From positions 1,105,001 through 1,169,000 of the forward strand of contig JAJGOT010000163.1 in NCBI GenBank assembly GCA_022457155.1: a stretch of 64,000 nucleotides of DNA. The letters are read 5' to 3'. The stretch comes from Cladopsammia gracilis. Taxonomy: Eukaryota; Cnidaria; Anthozoa; Scleractinia; Dendrophylliidae. A program made the position numbers and the translations under genes. The notes under the pieces were generated by a model. That model made no database searches and was not told the origin of the DNA. It saw only the letters and a list, made by a program, of their open reading frames with translations. Below, in pieces: positions 27,033 to 39,267 of this stretch; positions within the stretch are counted from its first letter, which is position 1, and every line of letters starts with the position of its first letter.

Positions 27033-29119
27033 ATGGATTTTCTTCTGGAACGTTTTAGAAGTCTTGTTACCTTCCTGTTTGGAAATTCCAGGAGAAATTT
27101 CTTATTCGTTAAGGTAGGAAACCATGTTATTACACACGAATGTTTAAAAAGCTCCAGCTTTCATTTTTTTACATACAACAGTAGATATTAGCAATTTATA
27201 TGAAACCGAGGTCAGTATCCGATTTTATGAAGTTTAATATGAAAATCATGGCACAGGTTCCTCTGTTTGACTTGTGTCAGTATGCCACATGATAATGCCT
27301 GTCTATTAGCTTTTAAGGTGGCTCCCAACAGTTTCCAGCACTTTCCAAGACTTCGATTTTGATGGGTCATTAAAACCACTCTTTATCAGTTGATGCTACA
27401 ATCATGATATCAAACGAATGCCCAGTGATGGTGAACATGTTGTTATCATTTTTGTGACACAATATGTTACTATAGCAACAGTATAACGTGCCAAAATCGA
27501 AAATTTAAGGTAGCTCTGAACCCCACCTACAGAATTTTTTTAAACTTTGCCAAAAGTTGCATCTTATCCTACTGATCAAAATTCAACAATAAAAAATAGG
27601 GTTCACCAAGTCATTTTTGAGTTATTAACACTTAAAGCTAAAATTAAGGGTGTTTCCAGCACGTTATACTGTTGCTATAGTAACATATTGTGTCACAAAG
27701 ATGATAACAATGTGTTCACCAATCACTGGGTATTCGTTTAATATCATGATTGTAGCATCAACTGATAAAGAGTGGTTTTAATGACCCATCAAATTCTGAG
27801 TCTTGAAAAGTGCTGGAAACTGTTGGGAACCACCTTAAAGGGAAGTGAACATACACTGAAATATTTGTTACTCTTATGCATTGGGATTTGACCTTCAGAA
27901 TAGAAGGCAACAACAACAACAACAACAACAAAATGAGGAAGAAAATGAGATTAAAACTACTGCATCAAAAGAGTCAATGGATTTTGATAAATTACTTCAG
28001 ATGTTTTCCACAGATGTAAATCAACCCCAGGTAGGTTTCCCTACCTTCCATTCCCCTGAATCAAAAGCCAACCTCCAAATATTTTTCCCCACCAGCGGCA
28101 TGTAGCAAATTACCCAGGGTATTCTCATATAAGCTATGTGGGTGTGTGCCCAGGGGGGGGGGGGGGGTACTCCCATATATGAGCTATATAGGTATGTGCC
28201 GCTGTGTGGGTATGGTTTTCAGGCAGTTTAGTCTGGGATAGGGTATAGTTATCATCAGAGATTTTTGGTCTAGAATAGGGTATCATTTTCTGCGAAACTG
28301 ATCAGTTACATGAAGAAATTTAGTCTAGACAAGATTTACTGACAAATGGCATTTAAAAATCGGTGCGGCGGGCAGTACAGCATTTTTACTGACCCCTGTT
28401 AACTAATAACTGTGATAGTGAACAAGTTTCTGGAAAATAGCAAGTCTGGAATAGGTCTAGGATAGGGTAGGGTTTTTTGGTGTTTAGTCTAGAATAGGGT
28501 TGCAAAATGCAGCTAAAATGGTCTAGTATAGGTTAAGGGTCTCAGAGTCCCAGCGGCACACCCCCACCCAAAAATTTGCAGAGTATCCCCCCCCCTTGGG
28601 GGAGGGGGGTGTGCTGCTGTGAAGGGGTAAAGTTTTCAAGCAGTTTAGTCTGGGATAGGGTATAGAAATCAGAGAGTTTTGGTCTAGAATAGGGTATCAT
28701 TTGCTGGGAAACTGATCACTGGTATGAATAATTAAGTCTAGAATATAAGAAATTGAAACTCAGAAGAGAAAGATTCAGCTTCCCTAAATGAAAATGAAAT
28801 CATTGCAGCAGCATTGTTGACAGATGGTTTTCCATTAAAAACACTTATAGTATCTGCAGGTCTAAAAATAGCAAGTCTGGGATAGGGTAGGGTTTTTCGG
28901 TGTCTAGTCTAGTATAGGGTTGCAAAATCAGCTGAACTGATTGTCTGGAATAGGGTTAGGGTTTCAGTCAGTCCCAGCGGCACAACCCCACCCAAAAATA
29001 TACAGAGTCTTCTTTGTCTAGACTAAATTCTTCACACAACTGATCAGGTTGCTGGAAATGATACCCTATTCCAGACCAAAAATCTCTGATTACTATACCC
29101 TATCCCAGACTAAACTGCC

Positions 29120-29159
<40 letters not shown>

Positions 29160-32100
29160 TCATATATGGGAGTATGGGGTATGGACCATGGGGTATGGAC
29201 CAGGACTTTCCTGTAGCCTGAAATCTGGTATCACAGGCAGCCCAAGTTAACACTACAGGAAATCAGATTTTCCTTTGTCCTCTGCTTGTCACTGATTTAC
29301 ACCTTTCTTATATTTACTGTACTTAACCCTGTTCTATTAAAGAGTAGCACACTAAGTCCAGTGCACATACATATTGTTAACTTGGGCGGCCTGTGCTGTT
29401 AGTAACATTCTAGAGGTACACCAAGAGTCTTGTGATAAAGTTTTAACCTTTGAATTATGTGGATGAAATCCAAATTGCAACCATTCTTAAGAGATCATTA
29501 ACAATATTGTATTTTTCTGTGGTGCTGTTTACAAAACTAAGCTCATTGTACAAGTTGATTATTTCCAACTTTAAATCTGAGGATGAAATCCTGTTTGGTT
29601 ACTGTGGTACTGTGTGTTTTGTGATACATTTTGATGATAGCTATGTGAATAAAATTCATATCCTTCTTGTATGACAAACAGTGACATAATGTATCAGTGA
29701 AGTGAAATGGGGACAAATGACAAGAAGTTTCCATAAAATTGCAAACTTGTGGCAATTGCCAGAGCAAGAAACTCAAACAGTGACATACAAACCTTGCCGA
29801 ATTGTGGAATGAAAGTTTAAAATTCAGACATGCACCACACCACACCACCCCCCCTCCCCCCCTCCCCCCCCCCCCAAAAAAAAAACAGGGCTTTTTCTGT
29901 GAGCCTGCAACTTTTTTACTTTTACAAATGCAAGACAGGGTGACACTTCATGAAACAGCTTCATGAAAAAAATTGAGACTCTTGAGACATGGACTGACAG
30001 AACTGTTCTAAAAATGAGACTGCGAGTCACTTGTAAAATTCTACTAAAATTTTGCAAGACCTATGATTTGTGAAAGACCGTTCGCCACCACTGTTATTTT
30101 GCAGAGTATCAACTGCATTTTTGAACTTTTCTTGCATAATGAGTCATAAGTGTTAATTAATTTTTAAAAGCTATACAGATAACAGTGTCGAATGATTAGT
30201 TTATTTTAAATTGTGTTATATTGGTTCTATTTTATTCCATTTCCTAGATTTGTCTTTCCGATGTTGATCTCTCATCTGTAGAAGAGGTAGATAGATTATT
30301 GCAAACTTATAAGAATCCTCATCAGGTTGTGCAGTTTACTCTTGAAGGTAAAATTCCTTCTAGAAATAACTAATTAATTGAACTCACTGATACATGATTG
30401 TATAAAATCAATATAAAATCTATGAAATTTTACAATTTTATTTTATTTAAACATTAGCCTGTGAACATACAGCTGCCTCTATTCCTGGCTGCTAGCTAGG
30501 GACATTCTCATGAGAAGTCTGTGATTTACCATGAAAAACTACATACTGATGAGATAAATCTGTCCCAAATGTGGACAGGATAGAGGGTCTATTATACTCT
30601 GGCGGGCTGGCGGTTTAAGCCATTTTTTAGTGTCGGTTTGCGGGTACATTTGTATTTATCCGGCGGTTTACGGTCCAGAAATATCGGCGGTTTCGGTCTT
30701 GAGGAAAAAACCAAAGCGGTTTGCGGTCTAGGAAGAACAAACTATGACGGTCTGCGGACTGTGCGACCCCCTATAATAGACCCTCAGGATAGCTGCGATT
30801 GGTCTACTTGGTAATCTTGCATAATTATCATTTATGCTAGTCGGTATTATTGTTTCATAACACGGATGGTGGACAACAAAAGGTCATTAAGATACAACTA
30901 GCAAAACTTATATTATTATAGGGAACTCCCTAGCAGCTGGAACTCAAAGCGACGAGAGACATCTTTTTCTTTTCTGCTAGGAAAACCAAGTATAGAATCC
31001 ATTCCCACACAACTGTTTTTCTTCTCCAATCTACAAAAAGTCATTTTGTGTGGAAATCAACTACGTGACATTCCATGGTCCATTATTTACCTCAGACAAC
31101 TCAAAGAACTTGATATTTCATTTAACGCACTGGTAAGTGGCTAAATATGAATTTGTTTATTTATGTATCATTTATCATTCATTTTTAATTCATTCTTTAT
31201 TCATTCATTCATTTGTTGTTTTGTTCATTTATTTAATAATACAATATGTATTAATTTTGTTTACTTAATATTATTTATTTATTTATAACTTGTGTTGATT
31301 TATCAGAACGTTCTTCCTAGAATTGTGGGACACATTCCAACCTTGGAAGTTCTTTCAGTCCGGTAAGAATGTAGCACGAATTCAAAAGAAAATTTGACAC
31401 TCCAAAAGTGGTTCAAATCCTGTTCTCGCTCTGCTATAATAGGCCTTCTTAATGTACCCCAAGTGCAACTTTGTCTTTCCTACCTGAGAAAATGTGATCA
31501 ACACAGCAACTTGCAGGCTATCATACCCTCGACATCTTCCATTTTCTCTTTCTTTCAGAAACAATTTTATCACCTATTTACCAACTGAGCTGCTCAAGTT
31601 ACCCAATCTTAAGACTCTCGAGGCACAAGATAACCCCTTGGTTTCCCCTCCGCCAGAGATTGCAGAGCAAGGACTAAAATCCATTTTAGATTACTTAAGA
31701 AAGAGAAAAGGCAGAAGAAATTTGTTTTCGGACTTTAGGCCATGGTTCTCTGCGGACGACAGCCCCGCCAACTTCGAGGTGTCAACACTTTTAGAGCTCT
31801 CTATCAAGTAAGTGTACCTTTATTGGATCAGTTGTAAGTGATCTTTATTGGATGGCCTTTACCCGGAGGGAGTCTCCATCCCGTGTGAAATCCCGGCCCC
31901 CAACCCCTGGACAAAAACGAAACAATGAGCTCTTGGTCACCCCATCAAACACAAATTCCAGGTTCTAATTCATAAAGGAGAGTTCGACTGTATATGGAAC
32001 TCATATTGCATCTACCCATAACCACCCCCACCCCCCACCCTCACGGCTTATTATTACAAAGCCCCTGATAATGCACATATTGCTTTTACACAGATGCATT

Positions 32101-32268
32101 CTCGACTGCCAAATAGACTTTCTGGGTGCAAGGGATATATCACCTCGACTGAAGACAAATCTCGAAGAAATCAAAAAGGAAGATCAGAACTCTATTTTTA
32201 TCTGCAAGTGCGACGTGTGTAAAAAGTATTTCTCCAATAAGTTCAAATTTGAAATCCACGACTGTTGA
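27033..32268 (+). CDS. Leucine-rich-repeat protein with zinc-finger-like C terminus (7 exons)
   Basis: Exons are 27033-27113, 27899-28030, 30248-30347, 30981-31132, 31307-31362, 31559-31807 and 32094-32268. They total 945 nt, 314 residues, with GT-AG at every junction and compatible phases. The N-terminal part has an eight-glutamine CAA run. Residues about 115-205 contain four LRRs (LQKVILCGNQLRDIP, LKELDISFNALNVLP, LEVLSVRNNFITYLP, LKTLEAQDNPLVSPP). Then come a basic linker and a Cys-rich tail, CKCDVCKKYF followed by H-x-C at the very end, a C2HC-like zinc motif. The start at 27033 (CCATGG) leads directly to the first donor; the Q-run exon has an acceptor but no good ATG. AATAAA at 33361-33370 could end the transcript. 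The closest named animal LRR protein is not clear; the fold implies protein-protein contacts, nothing more. Introns 1-3 hold foldback and poly-G repeats. Confidence 0.85.
27316..27840. repeat. 525-bp foldback element in LRR-gene intron 1
   Basis: The ends TTAAGGTGGCTCCCAACAG and CTGTTGGGAACCACCTTAA are inverted. Arms of about 180 bp share ATTAAAACCACTCTTTATCA, GCTACAATCATGATATCAAA and TACTATAGCAACAGTATAAC. Confidence 0.9.
28130..29180. repeat. Cluster of poly-G-anchored TCTGGGATAGGG repeats
   Basis: Three partial copies lie in LRR-gene intron 2. Two are direct (G run at 28151-28167, and from about 28600). The third is inverted from about 29020 to 29170, ending GCTCATATATGGGAGTA. Each has GCAGTTTAGTCTGGGATAGG and CAGAGTCCCAGCGGCAC-type text. 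Confidence 0.8.
29840..29885. repeat. C-rich then A-rich homopolymer tract
   Basis: CCCCCCTCCCCCCCTCCCCC-like sequence is followed by ten A in LRR-gene intron 2. No recognised repeat arm flanks it. Confidence 0.7.
30583..30786. repeat. Foldback element with GCGGTTT words in LRR-gene intron 3
   Basis: The ends GAGGGTCTATTATACTC and TATAATAGACCCTC are inverted. The interior reiterates GGCGGTTT / GCGGTTTGCGGTCTAGG several times in one orientation. Confidence 0.75.
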
Positions 32269-32384
32269 AACAAATGACCGGTTGGTGAACGTTCGGCCAC
32301 ATTATGGACAAATTTAACGAGGTCGGGAAAATGGTGAAGTTAAAAAGCGACATTTTACTTGGCTTTTACGACGTGGTTGCTGAT

Positions 32385-32600
32385 TGTTTTCTTGTAAGGT
32401 CGTCACAAGCACGTGCAAGGGTACCTTAACGCAATGGCCAATCAGAATTCAGAACAAACGGAAATGTGCAGCCGGTGCCAAGCGCGGGAAAACGCGCGCT
32501 TGCCAGGTTGCGATTGGCTCCATGTATTTGCTTCCGAATTCTGATTGGCTGATTGTCTGCGTCTGTTGTGATTGGCCAAAGTAGTTACTTTGGTTTTGGT
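32385..32600. repeat. Partial GAGCAG-type MITE in the LRR gene 3' region
   Basis: It carries CCAATCAGAATTCAGAAC, GCGCGGGAAAACGCGCG and ATTGGCCAAAGTAGTTAC, i.e. the internal text of the element next to it, without a complete left end. It lies about 120 bp after the LRR-gene stop. Confidence 0.65.
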
Positions 32601-32616
32601 TTTACGACCGCTCTAT

Positions 32617-32900
32617 AGAGCAGTTTTCAATTGAGTGTCCTAAAACCAAAACCAAAGTAATTACTCTGACCAATCGCAGCAGTCGTAAACAATCCAATGA
32701 ACCAATCAGAGCTCGAAGCAATTACATGTCGGCGGCGCCAAGCGCGGGAAAACGCGTGCGAGCAAGTCACCATTGGTTTTGGTTTTACTTCTGATTGGTC
32801 GAGAAAGTGGCGCGAGATTTTTTAGCCAATCACAAAGCGTAGCAATGCAAAACCAAAGCAATTGTGTAATTACTTTCGACACTCAATTGAAAACTGCTCT
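32617..32900. repeat. TA-flanked 284-bp MITE (complete)
   Basis: The ends read TA|GAGCAGTTTTCAATTGAGTG and CACTCAATTGAAAACTGCTC|TA. The interior has CCAATCA words in both orientations and GCGCGGGAAAACGCGTGCG. It has the same length and flanks as 62772-63055. TA flanks indicate a Tc1/mariner-type target. Confidence 0.85.
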
Positions 32901-33604
32901 ATCTATAAGCATGTTTATTGTTAAAGTACACAAATGTAACCTCATATCTTTCATTTTCGTATTAGTTTAAGATTCGTTACTTTTGCGTATCGTTGGAGGT
33001 TCGCGACAATGAATGCACATTTTTGTTTGGAATATAAGCAAGCTATATGCCCTTCTCAATTTTTGTAAGTAACTCATTGTAAAATTTTACCTGCCAATTT
33101 TGGTTCTTTCTGTGTGTACCGGAGCACAGATGACGTAAAACAAAAGGAACAAAGAACGACAATAATACAAATGCAAAACAAGACTAAAAATACGATACCT
33201 CGCAAACAATAGAAGACAATGACTACCGGTACACGCAGAAAGACCCCTAATTTTGTATGTTATAATTTCGCGAATTCTAAACCTCGTGAAAATAAAAGTT
33301 AAGAAGGCTTTTGCGAAATTAGTCACCAATCGAAAGTTGCTGTAGTTAGAAACTACAAAAAATAAATAAAGTATGTTTGCTCCCCGTATTGTTACTCATT
33401 TTCTGTAAATATTTAGTTTTTATTTACTAATCTGACAAGGTTCATTCATAACTGAGTAAATAGTTTATTAAAAACGTGAAGTTTTTTCTAACAGTCTCTC
33501 AGTCATAAAGAGGTTTCTTCCCGTGTTTCGAGTGGTATGAAGTTGTTGCACCACACACTTCTGAAACGCGTTTACCTAAAAGAAAAAAAACAGTCAAGAT
33601 CGTC

Positions 33605-33868
33605 ATTGGCCGTTTTTATACTAGAGACGCATTATCCATCTGGACGAACTTGGGCAAACATTTGTAGTTCGTCTGGTTATGCGTCTCTAGTATAAAGACG
33701 GACACAAGACGTATTATCCGTCTAGAAGAATTATCTTTCGAAATGCGTCGTGAATCCAGACGGATAATGCGTCTCAAGTTGTTCGTCCCGTCTTTATACT
33801 AGACGCATAACAAGACAGACGCATTATTCGTCTGGACGGATAATGCGTCTCTAGTATAAAAACGGCCA
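33605..33868. repeat. Foldback element with GACGCATTATCCGTCT words
   Basis: The ends TTGGCCGTTTTTATACTAG and CTAGTATAAAAACGGCCA are inverted. GACGCATTATCCGTCT or its complement recurs about six times through the element. Confidence 0.85.
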
Positions 33869-34024
33869 TTAACTTTCAATAGCTTAGCCTCCGCGCAGAC
33901 GCATCCGATTTCCTTGCCTGCCAAAATACTCCAAATTGTCACGTGACACACGATGAAATTGCGATTTCAAAGGTTCGTTTCAGCTAACTTGGAGAACTTC
34001 AACTGTATTTTGAATAGCTGAAAC

Positions 34025-34470
34025 ATTAAAGGGACACAGTCCCGCCCAAATAGCAAAATTTCGCTTAACTTATTTCCACGTTATATCGCCAAATGCCACC
34101 AAATATGCAACTTAGTTGGATAAAAAGATTCTGTAGAGCAAAACAAAAGCAGTAGTTTGGAGATAAAGTGCAAGATTGCAAGGATTGAAGTGGATTACAG
34201 TTCATGAAATTTGATTTATTGACAGGCGGACAAGAAATCAAACTTGCCATTCTTGTAAAATTTTGCAGTACGCAGCTGTCGCAGCTCTCACAAGGTCTTC
34301 TCTATTTTGCTGAGAAAACAATAGAACAAACAACACAACAATGGACCCTAGCCCTGAAAACAATAGAGCTGCGTGATACCCAGGTCCAATGAAATTAGGG
34401 GTTCTAAAGAGCTGCGTGGTATCTGAAACTTTGACCTTTCTTGTCGTTATTTTGTCCGTTAAGTTCATAT
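34025..34470. repeat. AAAGGGACACAGTCCCG repeat plus 150-bp shared segment
   Basis: 34025-34205 matches the split repeat at 14930-15330 without its insertion. 34283-34430 is the inverted copy of the 13757-13905 segment. Confidence 0.65.
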
Positions 34471-34644
34471 TTCATTGCTTCGATCACTTTTGGTGATGGT
34501 TTCTTCCAATTTCAAAATAATATTTATCTCCTGGCCATAATCCTGGAAGCACGATATTTTAGCCGAGAATGTGTTCCTTTGACTACCAAGGGGTCTTGAA
34601 AAACATTGGTCAAGATTGATGTGAAACGAAATGTAAATCTAAAG

Positions 34645-35075
34645 GCCTGGCTAAACTAGGAAACATTGTTGCGGAAACATTGTTTCCTGTGATGTTTCCG
34701 GGGTGGCTAAATTAGCGGGAAGCAAACAAAATGTTTTGTTGCCCCAGTGGCTAAACGAGGAACATTGTTTCGGAAACAAAGGGTCACGCATGCACATTGT
34801 TGTACGTTTGCCGGTCCGCTCGCCGTTGCTAGGAAACATTTTTAATGAGCAGCATTGGAAACTAGTCAACATTGCTTTCGTGATGGCTAAACTGGGAAAC
34901 ATATGTTTCGGAAGCAACATTTGTGTCCGGAAAGCAAAAATGTTTTTGACCTGAAGCAAAAACATTTTCTTGTTTCCGAGCAGCAAAATTTGTTTCCGCA
35001 ACATATGTTTCCCGCGCGGCTAAACTGGGAAACATTTGCCTCCGCAACAATGTTTCCTAGTTTAAGCAATCTACA
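34645..35075. repeat. Foldback element with GGAAACATTGTTTCC words
   Basis: The left end CTGGCTAAACTAGGAAACAT and right end ATGTTTCCTAGTTTAAGC are inverted. AAACATTGTTTCC-type words appear at least ten times in both orientations, plus GGCTAAACTGGGAAAC units. Frames across it are artefacts of the repeats. Confidence 0.85.
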
Positions 35076-35085
35076 GTCAAAGCTC

Positions 35086-35304
35086 CCGTATAAAGTGAAC
35101 ATCGACCTCGGGAACCAGAAAAAGCGGTCTCCACAGCTGGAACTGGCTGCTTACGGGAATATGATTCAGTTTCGTAAAAGAAGGATTCCAACGGGGTTTT
35201 GTCAAGGTGGAAGTAGAGCTGTCCGCTTACGAGTGTCCGTTCAGAGTGCTCCGAATGTAATTCACGAAGTTTTGGTAAAACTGTGTGGTAATCGATTTTA
35301 AACC
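35086..35304. repeat. CAGT-ended, TA-flanked repeat fragment
   Basis: It starts TA|CAGTCAAAGCTCCCG. The next words (TATAAAGTGAACATCGACC, CGGGAACCAGAAAAAGCGG) mimic the reiterated style of the 5698 family. The right end is lost at the 88-bp-array element that follows. Confidence 0.55.
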
Positions 35305-35875
35305 TTTCGGATTCCCTCCCAGAGTCAATTATGAAGGCATGTGGTGTAGTTCTAACTTTTGAGACTGTAGATGAAATCCTTTGGTGTGACCATTCAAATG
35401 AAACCTCTTCAGCAGTACTTTTGCATGGTACCATTTGTTCTAACTTTTGAGTCTGTTGATGAAATCCTATGGTGTGACCATTCAAATGAAACCTCTTCAG
35501 CAGTAGTACTTTTGCATGGTACCATTTGTTCTAACTTTTGAGTCTGTTGATGAAATCCTATGATGTGACCATTCAAATGAAACCTCTTCGGCAGTACTTT
35601 TGAATGGTACCATTTGTTCTAACTTTTGAGTCTGTTGATGAAATCCTATGGTGTGACCATTCAAATGAAACCTCTTCAGCAGTACGTTTGAATGGTACCA
35701 TTTGTTCTAACTTTTGAGTCTGTGGATGAAATCCTATGGTGTGACCATTCAAAAGAAACCTTTTTGGCAGTACTTTCGCATGGTACCATTTGTTTTTCAG
35801 CATTTTACAAAATGAAATTTGGGATTTTATAGGAATTTTTATCTTTAAGCACTCTTGGGAGTCAAGGGTTAACAA
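35305..35875. repeat. 88-bp KpnI-type array, element copy 3 (inverted)
   Basis: Five to six units are on the opposite strand to the 3220 array. The outer ends are CTCCCAGAGTCAATTATG and GCACTCTTGGGAGTCAAGGG, giving inverted ends with a CCCTTNNACTCCCA core. The internal flank AAATTTGGGATTTTATAGG matches the other two copies. Confidence 0.88.
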
Positions 35876-36003
35876 AAAGGCCAGTAGGTACATATGTTCC
35901 TTGTGCAATTTACTTACTTACGTCCTAAGCGTGAAACGGCCTTAGTTAATATTACGGATCAATACATCGGTACTAGAGATACATACCCGCTGGAGTTGGC
36001 GTA

Positions 36004-37107
36004 TTAATACTTGTGTGATTCGGTTCCTCCGTGGCCGAACCCCCCCGGACCGAACTCTGATGCATAACAAGGATTGTGGCAGTAGGGCTGTCCTTTACGC
36101 TGAAAAAAAGGAAATAACAATGAATTTAGTGAACTCGAGATAGATTTTCCAGTGCATTGACTTTTTCAACTTCTGTCTTCTTCCTTGATAGCTCTTTGCG
36201 ATCACCTCAACTTAAATGAACACGTTTGAGCGGTAATTTTATATGATCTGAGTAGTTTTTCTGCGTTTCCCGGCACTGATCGCGAAAGGTTGTTTTTGCA
36301 GCGCGCGAGATGCTCACGCGCGAAGCTTTTGTTATTGTTTGTTTGTTTTCATACTCTTTTGAACGTGGTCACTGTATTAGCTACCTAAAAATCAATACAA
36401 GAATTTCGTTTTTGCTCAGTAAAGATGAGATCATGTTTTTTTACCTCAAGCCATCGCAACCGTATTGAATAGAGTTGAAATCTTTTTACATTCTAAATGT
36501 GCGCCGGAAAAACGAACTTTCATTTTGTTTGCAAGTCACGCCACGCGCACTGCATGTTAGTATAAATAAACATAATCAAAGACAGTATGTATATATCTCA
36601 TTGCATTGGGTATTAAATGAAAATATATACATATACCCATGAAAGAACGTACTAAAATGACATAGATACGAACTGACTGAACTAACCTCGGCATGGTTTC
36701 CCACGGCTAGTTGCCGACCACATTTTCTACATTTCAAGCAAAGCGGATGGTACCAGTTTCCAAGTGACTCTTTCTTTTCACCTGTCAAGAACACGAGGAC
36801 ATATAGACCGAAACGTATCTTTGATTTTCGACTACAAATACAAAATATGTTTATGCCAAGATCGCTAAAAACGTAATTGTCAGAAATGAAATCGAGCGAA
36901 TGATCGATGAATCTTTAAGCAAAATTGATGCTAATGCTAAATTCTCGTTTAGTTCATTTCAAGCTTTGAATTTTCATGAAACCTACTGCTGCATAAGAAA
37001 TACGAAATACGAGTGTTAAAGCGAACACGGGCGTTATAAAGGCTAGCCGAAAAATATACCTTACCCATGTAAACGGTCTTTTCGCATGTCGGGCACTTTC
37101 TAGACAT
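36004..37107 (-). CDS. CRIP1: CRIP1-like single-LIM protein, copy 1 (3 exons)
   Basis: Minus-strand exons are 37107-37065, 36781-36687 and 36099-36004; phases 1 and 0; 77 residues, the usual CRIP1 length. Exon 1 is MSRKCPTCEKTVYM, with the first Cys pair. Exon 2 gives SLGNWYHPLCLKCRKCG, containing the His-x2-Cys and Cys-x2-Cys zinc ligands. Exon 3 gives QPYCHNPCYASEFGPGGF and the glycine-rich tail [10 protein letters not shown]. One LIM domain only. CRIP proteins are small cytosolic zinc-binding proteins with protein-interaction roles; no enzymatic function is known. Compared with copy 2, the GPKGFG part is GPGGFG. A GTTAGT donor follows exon 2. It lies 12.6 kb from the second copy on the same strand. 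Confidence 0.95.
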
Positions 37108-38230
37108 GTTGAATTCGTTGCTATTAAAATCAGACTGCGGATTTTAGATCTGGGACTAAAATGAATGAACCTCGCCTGACGTTTTTGTCACGAACCTAGC
37201 ACCTGTCTGCAAAGGAGGTGACCAATTTAAATTCGTGTATATTTGCATTAGAGCTTTGTTCGACCAATCAGATTGTGTTTTTCTGTGCACTACTGAATCA
37301 ATTTTGTATGAGCGTCCTGATTAATATGTTTTAATTCCACTGCTTTTTCAGAAGAATAAAAAAACCAACCACTTTTAATCAAAATTTCGCCATTCCGTAT
37401 GAAACAAACCAAACGCCACATCGCCACATCTCTCCACATATTATGAAGTGCAATTTCTTGGTTTTGACTGGGGAAAGACCGGATTTAATCATAAAATAAT
37501 ATTATAAATGATAATAAAATGTGCATTCAGCTTTCCGTAAAGCTTTCCCATTTTTCTATCTAGTATAAAAGCTCAGAAAATCATAGCTATTCCCATCGAC
37601 TGAAGAACACTCTTCGCGAGCGAAACTTTGATCTTTTGTTGCAGTCAGAACAATTGAGGAATTTCTCAATACAACAATATGAACATTTGGTCATAATTTA
37701 TGCACGCTTTGGTCACTAAAAAATTAGCATCGCAACAAGGCGCCCGGTCATGGCTTCATTTTTAGCAGGGGGTATTCCGAGCTGATTAGCTACGAAACAT
37801 CAATAAACAATCGGTATGAATCATTTGTTTTCTGAGGACTGTGTACTGAATCTGAAAGAAATGGACGGGAACATTACAATCTTTAGAGGTTTGTGGAGTT
37901 TTAGCCGGAGGGCTGTGCTTTGTGACAGCTGATTCGCCGAAACAAAACTTATAGCTTTGCAATTTGAGAAAAAAATATCACCTTTTGTTGTATTTAATTT
38001 ACACCAAATCAGTTTACAGCTTGTGCGATTGGCTAAAACGAGTCACGTGGCGCGCCAGCCGTCAAGTATAAAAATTAACGGGGAATATCCAAGAAAAAAA
38101 TCTTCCAAGTATAAAAATCCCCCGGTTTTTAAAATTTAGATTTTACCTGCGCACGTTAAGTTTTGACTAATTCTTTGATGAAAAAAAAAGATAAAAATTG
38201 AGACTTTTACAACAAAATAATGCGAAATTT
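37108..38230. other. CRIP copy 1 upstream region
   Basis: It presumably holds the CRIP promoter and 5' UTR. No TATA box or exon could be assigned, and no clear repeat arm is seen until 38236. Confidence 0.4.
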
Positions 38231-38235
38231 GGTTA

Positions 38236-38935
38236 AGGTGATGTTACATGCAAGCATGTCCAATACACCCAAACTGAGTCGATTCGTCTAAGGCAGTTGA
38301 CGATTCGACTCTCACCGGAAACAGGTCGCGATTTAGCAGACCGACTAACCGGAAGTGTGGTTCCGCAGACCGGAAGTGTGGTTGTTTAAGACAACAACAC
38401 AACATGAACCTTCCTCGTTCTTAAAACGTGTGCACGAGAAAGGAACATATCGCGACGAAAGCTATCAAGAGTGTGCTCGGTTTGACACGACGGTCTTTAG
38501 TGTGGTTGCTTAAGACAACAACACAGCATGAACCTTCCTCGTTCTTAAAGCGTGTGCACGAGAACGGAAATATATCAAGCGTGCGTTCGGTTCGACACGA
38601 ACCATATCTTCGAGAAAGTTGAAACCACCGTTTGCGCTCACCGATCGGGCTCACCGGAAATGTGGTCAAATGAAACAATGACATGAATATTTCTCGTTCT
38701 TAAAGCGTGTGCACGAGAAAGGAGCATATCGCGCGTGTGCTCGGTTCGACACGAACCATCGATCGATCCGACTCACCGGAAATTGGTCACGCGTGACACG
38801 GCAAGCAGGGAGGGTAGAATGCGAACGAATCGTCTCGATTCGACTCGAATCGACTCGATTCGGGGTTCTTGTAGTCGATCCGTCTTCCCGGAAGTCGATT
38901 TGCGAGACACTTACATGTAGAAAGAAAACGAAAAT
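38236..38935. repeat. Left inverted arm of a 9.7-kb block, with tandem units
   Basis: It starts GGTGATGTTACATG and GTCCAATACACCCAAACTG, then AGTCGATTCGTCTA. These are the inverse of the right-hand end near 47731-47760. Three tandem units around TAAAGCGTGTGCACGAGAA (38420, 38545, 38700) and GTTCGACACGAACCAT follow. The arm ends with GAATCGTCTCGATTCGACTC and GGGAGGGTAGAATG, the inverse of words in the 46-47.7-kb satellite. Confidence 0.75.
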
Positions 38936-39267
38936 GTTCACCGGCTGTTATGTATTTACTCGTTTATGGTGTATAGTGTGGTAAAAATCAATACACGTTG
39001 AAGAAGAGGCAACTCTCTTTTAGGGAGTAAGAGACAGTGGAACTAAAACTCGCTGGAATCGCTTCGAATAGACCCCCAAACCACTCAAGACACAAATAAA
39101 AACACAAAGAAGTTCAGGTGAGCCATTTTCATTGAAATATCGTTCGTAATTTTACGCTCAAATTCGAAGCGAATTTTCCCATACAAATCCTTATAATGTC
39201 GCTATTACGAAACAGTTTTTATACCACGACTTTTAAACAGCACTTGAGCTTGGGGTACCTGTGACCA

